A stretch of 6,017 nt of DNA, taken from JBBRHF01 sp038223055 (lineage in GTDB: Bacteria; Actinomycetota; Actinomycetes; JACCUZ01). Positions 1 through 5,876 of this stretch are shown here, in pieces. The notes beneath the pieces were generated by a model. It saw only the letters and a list, made by a program, of their open reading frames with translations. It ran no database searches and was not told the origin of the DNA. A program made the position numbers and the translations under genes. The stretch spans positions 1-6,017 of the forward strand of contig JBBRHF010000224.1 of assembly GCA_038223055.1 (NCBI GenBank), in the 5' to 3' direction. The first letter of the stretch is position 1. Each line of letters opens with the position of its first letter.

Positions 1-2103
1 TTCGTGGTCGGCATGGTGGTCGGCAGTCAGGTGTTCGTGCACCTGAAGGACTCCAACGGCGCCAGCAGCACGGAGTCCGTGCGCGGATTCAACCTGGTGG
101 ACAAGGTGTCCACCCAAGGTGGGTCGATGGTCGCCGTCATCGACGGCCCTCGCGTCGACAATCCCGCGGCACGTCGGGCCGTGCTCGCCGCGGCCCGGCG
201 AGTCACGCTGGTCACGGGCGTGACCGACGTCGTGACGGCCTATGACAACACCGACCCGCGGCTGCGGTCCCACGACGGACGAGCGAGCCTGATGGTGATC
301 TCGACCACGAGGGCCACGGACATGGTCGCCGCGCACAAGAAGGTCGCCGATGTACGGGCCGCCCTGGCGCACTCGGTGCCGGGTGCCGCCGTGAAGGTCG
401 GTGGGGACCTGGCAGTGATGCACGACCAGATGCTGACCACCCAGAGCGACCTGGTCCGCGGTGAGGGGATCGCCATCCCCATCCTGCTCCTCGCGCTGCT
501 GTTCGTGTTCCGCGGTGTGCGGGCCGCGTTGGTCCCGATCCTGGGTGCGCTGGTTACCGTCGCCGGCTCGCTGCTGCTGCTGCTCGCGGCGACCAGGTAC
601 GTCGACGTCGCGTCCTACGCCATCGACGTGGTCGCGTTGTTCGGGATCGCGCTCGCCGTGGACTACAGCCTGCTGATGGTCAACCGGTTCCGCGAGGAAC
701 GCGGCGCGGGGCACACCCATCACGTGGCGGTATCCCGCGCGGTCGCGGCCGCCGGGCGCACCCTGACCTTCTCCGCGCTGACCGTGATCGCCTCGCTGGC
801 CGGTCTGTTCGTGTTCAACGACCCCACCTTCACCTCCCTCGCTCTAGGCGGGATCGCGACCACCCTGATCGCCCTGGCCGCCGGGCTGACCCTGGTCCCC
901 GCGCTGCTCGGGATCTGGGGATCCAAGATCAAGGCCCAGCCGCCCGTGGCGGCCGCCGACGGAGTGTTCGGGCGGCTGTCCCGCCGGGTCCAGGCCCACC
1001 CGCTGATCCTGGGCTGCGCCGCCGCCGGCGCGCTGCTCGCCGCCGGTGCCCCGTTCCTGGCGGTGAACTACGGGCAGAACGACCCGCGGCTGCTGCCCCG
1101 GGCGTTCGAGTCCCGCACCGTCGCGGACACCCTGCTGGCCAGGTTCCCCGGCAAGCAGGCCGACCCCATCCAGATCATCGCCCACCGTGCCGCCACCGAC
1201 CCCGCCGTCATCGCCTACGCAGACAAGGTCAAGAAGATGCCGGGCGTCACCTCGGTGAGCATCGACCCGATGCCCGCAGGCGTGTCGGTCACCGACGTGG
1301 TCGCCACCGGGTCCACCCAGAGCGCCGGCGCGCAACAGCTGGTTACCACGCTGCGCGACCACCGGCCCGCCTACCGCACCTACGTCTCGGGGTCCGCCGC
1401 GTTCCTGATGGACTTCAAGCACAGCATCGCCACCCGGCTGCCGTGGGCCCTGGCGCTGATCGCGGCAGCCACCTTCGTGCTGCTGTTCCTGATGACCGGC
1501 TCGGTGCTCGTGCCGATCAAGGCCCTGGTCATGAACGCGCTGTCGTTGGGAGCCACCTTCGGGGCGCTGGTCTGGATCTTCCAGGACGGGCATCTGTCCG
1601 GGCTGCTCGGCTTCGACGCCTTCGGCGCCATCGAGGTCTGGGTGCCCGTGGTGGTTTTCGTGTTCGCGTTCGGGCTGTCCATGGACTACGAAGTGTTCCT
1701 GCTCTCCCGCATCAAGGAGGCCTACGACGAAACCCGGGACAGCGACCACGCCGTCGCGGTCGGGCTGCAACGCTCCGGACGGATCATCACGTCGGCGGCC
1801 GGCCTGGTCATGATCGTGTTCCTCGGCTTCGCCCTGGGCCAGAACCTCGGCATCAAACAAATGGGTCTCGCTCTCGCGATCGCAGTGGCCGTGGACGCCA
1901 CCCTCGTACGCTGCGTCCTGGTCCCAGCCACCATGACCCTGCTCGGAAACGCCAACTGGTGGGCCCCCGCACCCCTGCGCCGCCTGCACGACCGGATCGG
2001 CCTGCGCGAAGCACCCTCCGCCGCAATCAGCACCGAGATCCCCGCAGCCCGCACCAGCGATCTCACCACCCTCGGTGCGAGCCAGCAGGTCATGACCTCA
2101 TGA
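1..2103 (+). CDS. MMPL/RND-superfamily membrane transporter, 5' end outside window
   Basis: Integral membrane transporter of the MmpL type, a proton-driven RND-superfamily family that in actinobacteria exports lipids, cell-envelope material or small molecules; the substrate cannot be read from sequence. The frame is open from base 1, and the first visible residues look like the tail of membrane segment 1, so roughly 20-40 residues lie upstream. Counting from the GTG at base 4: a first extracytoplasmic porter domain (about 25-150), hydrophobic segments at about 155-169, 172-195, 205-224, 255-272 and 280-303, then segment 7 at 334-354, a second porter domain (355-478), and segments at 480-498, 503-525, 545-562, 595-612 and 618-641. 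The Asp-Tyr pairs in VDYSLLMVNRFREE (D220-Y221) and MDYEVFLLSRIKEAYD (D561-Y562) match the proton-relay pairs known in mycobacterial MmpL3 (D256-Y257, D645-Y646). The C-terminal tail is short and hydrophilic. The TGA stop overlaps the next ATG (ATGA). The frame is intact, so the transporter is probably functional. Confidence 0.95.
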   Translation, partial: FVVGMVVGSQVFVHLKDSNGASSTESVRGFNLVDKVSTQGGSMVAVIDGPRVDNPAARRAVLAAARRVTLVTGVTDVVTAYDNTDPRLRSHDGRASLMVISTTRATDMVAAHKKVADVRAALAHSVPGAAVKVGGDLAVMHDQMLTTQSDLVRGEGIAIPILLLALLFVFRGVRAALVPILGALVTVAGSLLLLLAATRYVDVASYAIDVVALFGIALAVDYSLLMVNRFREERGAGHTHHVAVSRAVAAAGRTLTFSALTVIASLAGLFVFNDPTFTSLALGGIATTLIALAAGLTLVPALLGIWGSKIKAQPPVAAADGVFGRLSRRVQAHPLILGCAAAGALLAAGAPFLAVNYGQNDPRLLPRAFESRTVADTLLARFPGKQADPIQIIAHRAATDPAVIAYADKVKKMPGVTSVSIDPMPAGVSVTDVVATGSTQSAGAQQLVTTLRDHRPAYRTYVSGSAAFLMDFKHSIATRLPWALALIAAATFVLLFLMTGSVLVPIKALVMNALSLGATFGALVWIFQDGHLSGLLGFDAFGAIEVWVPVVVFVFAFGLSMDYEVFLLSRIKEAYDETRDSDHAVAVGLQRSGRIITSAAGLVMIVFLGFALGQNLGIKQMGLALAIAVAVDATLVRCVLVPATMTLLGNANWWAPAPLRRLHDRIGLREAPSAAISTEIPAARTSDLTTLGASQQVMTS

Positions 2104-2272
2104 CCACCGCCAAGACCTACCCGAAGCAGCCCCCGCGCCCAGCAGCCGACAACCGGCAGCACCGAGCTCTCGGACAGGCGATGGCCCGTCGCAGTGGTGA
2201 TCTCGTTCTTCTTCGGAGCCCTTGGCGTCGACCAGTTCTACCTGGGCTACACCCCCCCTCGGCGCATTCGTA
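2100..2272 (+). pseudogene. Frameshifted and truncated TM2-domain protein
   Basis: An ATG at 2100 overlaps the MMPL stop as ATGA and begins a Thr/Pro-rich N-terminus (MTTAKTYPKQPPRP...), typical of the disordered leader of TM2 proteins. The recognisable TM2 core lies in another frame: SDRRWPVAVVISFFFGALG followed by VDQFYLGYT (about 2170-2250), matching the first membrane helix and the G(V/A)(D/H)xFYLG signature of the family. The frames can be joined by an indel in the C/G-rich run near 2130-2140. After YLGYT the frame turns into Arg/Trp-rich non-membrane sequence, so the second TM helix is gone. TM2 proteins are small two-helix membrane proteins of mostly unknown function. Reading it as a coupled partner of the transporter is inference from the overlap. 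A GTG at 2194 could begin a shorter in-frame product, but it would still lack helix 2. Confidence 0.7.
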
Positions 2273-2273
2273 G

Positions 2274-2430
2274 AACCTGGACGTGGACCGGGAGCTGCCT
2301 TTCGCGGCCGCGTTGCTGCACGACGTCGGGCTGCCGAGGCCGCCCTCGTGCCACGAGGCCGGGCCGCGTTCCTGCGCCGGTACGGCGCGTTCGACCTGGC
2401 CATCAACGCCGCCCCGTTCCGCGGCTGACC
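2274..2430 (+). pseudogene. Possible HD-domain phosphohydrolase fragment
   Basis: One frame (from about 2277) reads LDVDRELPFAAALLHDVGLP, which resembles the core of HD-domain proteins, where a hydrophobic helix leads into the metal-binding HD pair (LLFAAALLHDxG). No upstream metal-binding His helix and no downstream helices continue in this frame. A different frame gives GRAAFLRRYGAFDLAINAAP and then a stop at about 2426-2428, which may belong to the same or another dead gene. The piece begins right after the truncated TM2 protein, so 2255-2280 may be a deletion or recombination junction. This is a motif-level resemblance over about 20 residues only, and chance is possible. Confidence 0.35.
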
Positions 2431-2483
2431 TTCGCCGCCGCAAGCACCGAGGGGGGCGCCCCACCGAGTGCCCGTCGGTGCCT

Positions 2484-2502
2484 TGGCCGGGAAACCCGGC
2501 CA
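2484..2502 (+). terminator. Hairpin, possible tailless terminator
   Basis: A perfect 8-bp inverted repeat (TGGCCGGG, loop AAA, CCCGGCCA) forms a compact GC-rich stem with a 3-nt loop. It lies downstream of the MMPL/TM2 remnants and about 90 bp before the next start. There is no run of T after it; terminators lacking a U-tract are often seen in high-GC actinobacteria. If real, it separates the transporter transcript from the hydrolase. I saw no convincing -35/-10 promoter between it and 2596. Confidence 0.4.
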
Positions 2503-2595
2503 TTGCGCCGGGGCGACCAGCCGGGATCACGCTCAGCCTCAGCACGTACCTCCCGCCCAGCTCAGACCGCCTCATCTCGGGAAAGCGAGACCGTC

Positions 2596-2709
2596 ATGAC
2601 AACGACCGACACCGCCACCAGCCCGCTCACCGGTGACCCGACCAGTGCCAACATCCTGCCGCGTTGGCCCTGGCCGTGTGGATGCTGCGAGCGGCGCGCC
2701 GCGCGATGA
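2596..2709 (+). CDS. 37-codon ORF: leader peptide or displaced N-terminus of the hydrolase
   Basis: ATG at 2596 is preceded by a Shine-Dalgarno-like GAAAGCGAG (about 2581-2589). The product starts MTTTDTATSPLTGDPTSAN and ends with TGA at 2707-2709, which overlaps an ATG at 2706 in the hydrolase frame (ATGA). Two readings are possible. It may be a short coupled leader ORF. Alternatively, its first 22 or so residues are the original disordered N-terminus of the hydrolase, separated by loss of one base near 2655-2670, where the hydrolase frame already reads coding-like (ALALAVWMLRAARR). I favour the second reading, because the final dozen residues here (rich in Trp, Cys and Arg) look like an off-frame read-through. 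Confidence 0.35.
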   Translation: MTTTDTATSPLTGDPTSANILPRWPWPCGCCERRAAR

Positions 2710-3677
2710 CCGGGCGGGGCCGGTGGCTGCTGTACCCGGTCATCGGCGCGCTGGCCGTCACCGCGGTCGGCGGCATCCTCGAGAGCGTTGCGCTGACTCG
2801 CGACCAGGGCCGATACGCGATGCCGGGCGCGTCGTACGCCGTGGGCGGGCACCGCCTGCACCTGGCCTGCACCGGCACCGGGCGCCCCACCGTCGTGCTG
2901 CAGAACGGTATGGGCGAGACCTCAGCGCTGTGGAACGCCATCACCACCAAGGTCGCCGGGACCACCCGCATCTGCGCTTACGACCGGGCCGGTCAGGGCT
3001 GGAGCGAGGACACCGCCCACCCGCAGGGCGCCCGCGTCGTCGCCGCAGACCTGCACACCCTGCTGGCCCGCGCCGGCGAGACCGCCCCGTACGTCCTGGC
3101 CGGTCACTCCACCGGGGGCACGATGGCCATGACCTACGCCGCCCGTTACCCGTCGCAGGTCGCCGGGATGGTGCTGCTGGACTCGTCCAGCCCGTACCAG
3201 TTCACCGACCAGCCCGACTTCCCCGGCACCTACGCGATGATGCGCCGGCTGCTGCCGGTGCTGCCCACCCTGGCCCGGCTCGGCGCGGCGCGGCTCACCC
3301 CGGCCTCGGCATCGACCGCGCTGACCCCGGCCGCCGCGGCGCAGGTCCGGTCGTTCGCGACCAGCCCCCGCGGGTTTCGCAACATGGCCGACGAGCAATC
3401 CCAGCTGCGGGACGTGTTCGCCCAGGCGCAGGCGCTGACCACGTTCGACCCGAAGCCGCTGGCCGTGGTCACCGCCCGTGAGAACGCCGACGGCACGAGC
3501 GGTTGGGCCGCCGCGCAGGACCGGATGGCCGCCCTGTCGGCCAACAGCAGCCACTGGGTCGCCGACACCACCCACGTGGGGCTCCTCGACGACGCGGCCG
3601 GGTCGGTCGACTCGGCCCGCGCCATCACCGAGGTCGTCACCGCGGTCCGCACCGGCGTACCCCTGGCCTCCCGATGA
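2664..3677 (+). CDS. Membrane-anchored alpha/beta hydrolase
   Basis: Alpha/beta-hydrolase-fold enzyme of unknown substrate, probably an esterase- or lipase-like serine hydrolase. An N-terminal basic stretch is followed by a hydrophobic segment (WLLYPVIGALAVTAVGGIL, about residues 21-39), suggesting a membrane anchor with the catalytic domain outside the cytoplasm. The core then follows family order: VGGHRLHLACTG (60-71), PTVVLQNGMG with the oxyanion region (75-84), RICAYDRAGQGWS (102-114), the nucleophile elbow GHSTGG with Ser149, GMVLLDSS (168-175), a lid-like region (about 180-255), and SHWVADTTHVGLLDD with the likely catalytic His304. The acid residue is not certain. Length of 337 aa is normal. 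The start is ambiguous: TTG 2664 is the longest in-frame choice, and ATG 2682 and ATG 2706 (overlapping the preceding ORF stop) are alternatives. The stop overlaps another ATG (ATGA, 3674-3677). The ORF is intact and codon use is strongly GC3-biased. Confidence 0.9.
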   Translation: MALAVWMLRAARRAMTGRGRWLLYPVIGALAVTAVGGILESVALTRDQGRYAMPGASYAVGGHRLHLACTGTGRPTVVLQNGMGETSALWNAITTKVAGTTRICAYDRAGQGWSEDTAHPQGARVVAADLHTLLARAGETAPYVLAGHSTGGTMAMTYAARYPSQVAGMVLLDSSSPYQFTDQPDFPGTYAMMRRLLPVLPTLARLGAARLTPASASTALTPAAAAQVRSFATSPRGFRNMADEQSQLRDVFAQAQALTTFDPKPLAVVTARENADGTSGWAAAQDRMAALSANSSHWVADTTHVGLLDDAAGSVDSARAITEVVTAVRTGVPLASR

Positions 3678-3762
3678 GCACGCACAGCACGACCAGATCG
3701 ACCAGCACGCCTGACACTCCCGGACCCACCCGTCCAGCACCCGCGGCAGACCCGACCACAGG
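3674..3762 (+). pseudogene. Orphan coupled gene start, fused to the recombinase fragment
   Basis: ATG at 3674 shares bases with the hydrolase stop (ATGA) and opens a Thr/Ser/Pro-rich segment (MSTHSTTRSTSTPDTPGPT...) similar in character to the disordered leaders at 2100 and 2596. The frame stays open to 4015, but from about 3763 onward it only shadows the recombinase, which is read in another frame. I therefore see about 30 codons of a gene start whose remainder was replaced by the recombinase fragment. It could also be chance, because Pro/Thr/Arg-rich ORFs are common in high-GC DNA. Confidence 0.3.
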
Positions 3763-4745
3763 AACGCCGGCCCACATCCCAACCCTGGCAAGGCCGCTGT
3801 CGGGCAACGCCCGCACCAGCTTGAGCCGGATCCCGTCGCTGCCCCCGTCGTGGTCCGGATATTCGCGGACTACCTCGGCGACCGGGGCATCTATGCCATC
3901 GCCGAGCGACTCACCGCCGACGACATCCCGTGCCCGTCAGCCCATGACCCTGCACGCAGCCGGCACCGCAGCGGTACGGCGTGGTCCAAGGGCGCGGTGC
4001 GCGCGATCCTGCTGAACCAGAGCTACACCGGTCGGCAGGTGTGGAACAAGCAGCGCCGCGACGAGATGCTCCTTGACGTCGAGGACGTCGCTGCAGGGCA
4101 CGAGACCAAGATGCGCTGGAACCCCACCGGGGAGTGGATCTGGTCCACCGAGATCGTGCATCTACCGCTGATCAGCAGTGCGGAGTTTGACGAGGCGCAG
4201 ATCCTGCTCGCAACCCGCGGACGTCGCCCAGTGGACCGCAAGATCCGCCCCGCCGCCCGGCCGTACGCGTTGCGCGGTCTGATGTTGTGCGGCATCTGCA
4301 GCCGCAAGATGCAGGGCCACTGGGTCAACGACCGAGCGACTACCGGTGCCGCTATCCCAGTGAGTACGCCGCCAGCAAGGAACTCGAGCACCCCAGGAAC
4401 GTGTACCTCCGCGAGGACCTGGTCGTCCCGGGGCTGGACCTGTGGCTGGCGAGCTTGTTCGCCCCCACCTACCTCGCCGAAACGTTTAAGGCCCTGACGC
4501 AGGCTCAGGAGATGGACGTCCACGCCGGCCGAGCGGCCGTGGAGGAAGCGGCCCGTCGTGCCCTCGCCGATTGCGATCAGCGGCTCGCCAAGTACCGCGC
4601 TGGGCTCGAGGCCGGCATGGAGCCGGGGTTGGTCGCCCAATGGACGGCGGAGGTGCGCGCCCAGAGGATGGCTGCGCAGAAGGCGCTACGCCCGCCGGAC
4701 GCGGAGCGCCATCTCACCGGAGTGGAGGTCACGCGACTTGTAGGT
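3757..4745 (+). pseudogene. Large serine recombinase remnant: catalytic domain missing, frameshifted
   Basis: Remnant of a large serine recombinase (phage or integrative-element integrase/transposase type). Homology-like sequence begins at about 3763 with AGPHPNPGKAA and continues through QLEPDPVAAPVV and VRIFADYLGDRGIYAIAERL, the start of the recombinase domain. It goes on to WSKGAVRAILLNQSYTGRQV (about 3985-4040), then the zinc ribbon (RGLMLCGICSRKMQGHW; Cys codons 4288 and 4297). The frame breaks near 4338: restoring one base gives ...RAYYRCRYPSEYA, and the third Cys (4347) and the remainder lie in that second frame. A helical, coiled-coil-like region (about 4500-4690) follows, as in this family. 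Similarity fades at about 4743 and the expected C-terminal tail is absent. The N-terminal resolvase domain with the catalytic Ser, roughly 150-200 residues, is wholly missing; upstream is the hydrolase. The gene is non-functional and marks a past integration or transposition. Confidence 0.9.
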
Positions 4746-4760
4746 CGAGGGGGTCGAGGG
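4743..4760 (+). repeat. 9-bp tandem duplication (GGTCGAGGG x2)
   Basis: GGTCGAGGG occurs twice back to back (4743-4751 and 4752-4760). It sits exactly where recombinase similarity stops and two bases before the first octanucleotide tract, so it looks like part of the same slippage- or break-prone junction. Confidence 0.9.
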
Positions 4761-4762
4761 GA

Positions 4763-4801
4763 GTGGGGCCGTGGGGCCGTGGGGCCGTGGGGCCGTGGGC
4801 C
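4763..4801 (+). repeat. 8-bp tandem repeat tract (GTGGGGCC)
   Basis: Four perfect copies of GTGGGGCC (4763-4794) are followed by a shortened fifth unit GTGGGCC (4795-4801). The tract immediately follows the recombinase remnant. The unit length is not a multiple of three, so it is not a conserved peptide repeat. Such short tracts usually vary in copy number by slippage. Confidence 0.97.
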
Positions 4802-4822
4802 GGGAGATGATCTTTGGTGTAG

Positions 4823-5095
4823 CGCCCAGCTCTTCTCCGCAACCGACTGGCCCACGTCCGGCTACCCGACATCGACGAGGACGAGGTCTGGCGCATGACC
4901 ACCATCCGCGCAAGGTCATTGCGTGAACGTGCGTCCGCTCGCTCGTCTGAGCCCGATCGGCGGCCCTTCGCGTTTCATGGTTATCGCCATCCGTCGAGCT
5001 CCTTGGAGGTGCTTCTTCGGCGGCGTCGAGCTGCCCCGCGCGGCTCATGGCGCTGCCCCCAGGCGGTCTCGCTTCTAGCACCGTGGCCCCCATGA
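4823..5095 (+). pseudogene. Unrecognised coding-like remnant
   Basis: The stretch between the two octanucleotide tracts (4802-5253) has no intact gene. The best coding signal opens after a TAG at 4820-4822 and reads RLAHVRLPDIDEDEVWRMTT up to about 4910, with mostly G or C at third positions and a mixed acidic/hydrophobic composition. Beyond about 4915 the codon bias collapses (Ser/Arg-rich) although the frame remains open to 5095. There is no ribosome-binding site before the in-frame ATG at 4895. I do not recognise the family. From 5096 to 5253 I see only a weak ORF start at 5111 without a ribosome-binding site. Confidence 0.3.
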
Positions 5096-5253
5096 ATCGA
5101 CCCTGCCGCGATGGGTGAGACTCGGCAATCGATCAAACGCATCCCGGTCCGCGACGGGCCGGGCTTCATGCCATGCCGGAGTGACGGAAAATCATCGTCG
5201 GCGGATAGTCCTGAGTTCGACGGGCTGATGGGGGTTTGCGGAGATGACCGCGT

Positions 5254-5301
5254 GCGGTTCCGCGGTTCCGCGGTTCCGCGGTTCCGCGGTTCCCCGGTTC
5301 C
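5254..5301 (+). repeat. 8-bp tandem repeat tract (GCGGTTCC)
   Basis: Five perfect copies of GCGGTTCC (5254-5293) are followed by one variant copy CCGGTTCC (5294-5301). Read from the ATG at 5244 they encode a repeating Gly-Ser-Ala-Val-Pro-Arg-Phe-Arg octapeptide in frame with the downstream helix-turn-helix. A change of one unit would move the frame by 8 bases, so copy-number change would switch the reading frame. Confidence 0.97.
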
Positions 5302-5306
5302 GCGGG

Positions 5307-5570
5307 GCGGCGCTGCGCGAGGTGCGCCTACGCGCTGACCTGACGCGCCCTCAGCTCGCGGCCGGGGTCCGTTCTCCGGATCGCATCGCCTCCTGGGAGC
5401 CCGGAGTAAGACCAGCCTTCGGCGCCCTGCGTGTCGGGTGTGGCCCTGGTGCTGGGGATCTCGGCGTTGAGCCTTGTACGAGGTCGATCCGGCGGCTACG
5501 ACGTTTGTTGCCTTGCGGGATGGCGGCTGGTCTGCTTGTGCGCCTGGGCGGTGACGCTCAACAGCCGTGA
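5307..5570 (+). pseudogene. XRE-family helix-turn-helix regulator, multiply frameshifted
   Basis: Relic of a DNA-binding regulator. The first frame (5307-5430) gives AALREVRLRADLTRPQLAAG and VRSPDRIASWEPGVR. This is the XRE pattern of helix 1, LTxxQLA, recognition helix and IASWExG, with Arg-Pro in place of the usual Gln-x after the Leu-Thr. The frame then changes near 5430 (SGVALVLGISALSL), again near 5475 (LYEVDPAATTFVALR, about 5474-5518) and again near 5519, where removing one G joins VALR to MAAGLLVRLGGD; a stop follows at 5568-5570. Actinobacterial XRE regulators often continue after the first HTH with a link of the form LYxVDP...F..LR.AAGL into a second HTH-like segment, which matches the order of these pieces. 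The N-terminus is occupied by the octanucleotide tract. Three frame changes in about 250 bp make it a pseudogene unless the assembly is wrong. Confidence 0.72.
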
Positions 5571-5603
5571 CCAAGCCCAGGGCTACCACATGTGCCGCCC
5601 GGT

Positions 5604-5621
5604 TCGCGCCGCCGGGCGCGA
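5604..5621 (+). terminator. Hairpin after the HTH pseudogene
   Basis: A 7-bp perfect inverted repeat (TCGCGCC, loop GCCG, GGCGCGA) lies about 35 bp after the last HTH-related stop. It has no T-run. It may be the relic terminator of the regulator; GC-rich hairpins of this size also arise by chance in such DNA. Confidence 0.3.
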
Positions 5622-5764
5622 GAAGTAGCTCCGGACCGGCGATCCGACGACAGCCGACGGAACATCGCCGCCGGCGCCCACAGAGTTCCGACCCACGTCA
5701 CTGAGAAGGCAGAGGTTGTCCGATGAGCGGATGTCCTCGCGGTTCAGGGGCGGGGCTCCTCCAT

Positions 5765-5789
5765 CCCCACCTGTAGGCCCCACCTGTAG
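5765..5789. repeat. 12-bp direct repeat, 13-bp period (CCCCACCTGTAG)
   Basis: CCCCACCTGTAG occurs perfectly at 5765-5776 and 5778-5789, separated by one G. It lies in the gene-free stretch 5622-5876, which otherwise shows no convincing ORF or RNA gene. It could be a paired protein-binding site or a local duplication. Confidence 0.9.
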
Positions 5790-5824
5790 TCATCGCATCC
5801 GCCAGGGCACCGTTCGGCTTCGGC

Positions 5825-5852
5825 GTCTGACCTGTCTGACCTCGTCTGACCC
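5825..5852. repeat. 9-bp direct repeat (GTCTGACCT), three copies
   Basis: GTCTGACCT is at 5825-5833 and 5834-5842; after one base a third copy with one change (GTCTGACCC) is at 5844-5852. The repeat lies between the 12-bp repeat and the terminator-like hairpin. No function can be assigned. Confidence 0.85.
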
Positions 5853-5876
5853 GGGCGGGCCTGACGCCAACGACGG

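Noticed and set aside
844..1989. Long minus-strand ORF (381 codons) inside the transporter
   Set aside because: It is rich in Gly, His, Gln, Asp and Arg with no membrane or domain pattern. It is the usual antisense shadow of a high-GC gene, and the plus strand has clear MMPL motifs.
1443..2273. Plus-strand ORF overlapping the MMPL C-terminal half
   Set aside because: It is an off-frame, Arg/Pro/His-rich translation of the MMPL gene. Only its tail from the ATG at 2100 is meaningful, as the TM2 leader.
2922..3791. Minus-strand 289-codon ORF opposite the hydrolase
   Set aside because: Gly/Arg/Val-rich shadow with no motifs; the hydrolase on the plus strand has GHSTGG and the full fold order.
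3757..4900. Attachment site (attL/attR) for the serine recombinase
   Set aside because: I could not find paired direct copies of a candidate core around the remnant, and no element boundary is visible.
5254..5301. CRISPR array or iteron-type replication origin
   Set aside because: Units are 8 bp, strictly contiguous and without spacers. There is no cas or rep gene and no AT-rich region nearby.
4981..5589. Minus-strand 202-codon ORF across the octamer tract
   Set aside because: Its regular part is just the repeat read backwards, and the rest is Arg/Pro/Gly-rich without codon bias or motifs.
5583..5783. Minus-strand 66-codon ORF (contains LNREDIRSSDNLCLLS)
   Set aside because: No recognised motif, no ribosome-binding site and weak codon bias; insufficient to call a gene.
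5622..5876. tRNA or other structured RNA in the gene-free stretch
   Set aside because: I found no T-loop-like GGTTCRANNCC with a matching acceptor stem and no cloverleaf; only short direct repeats.
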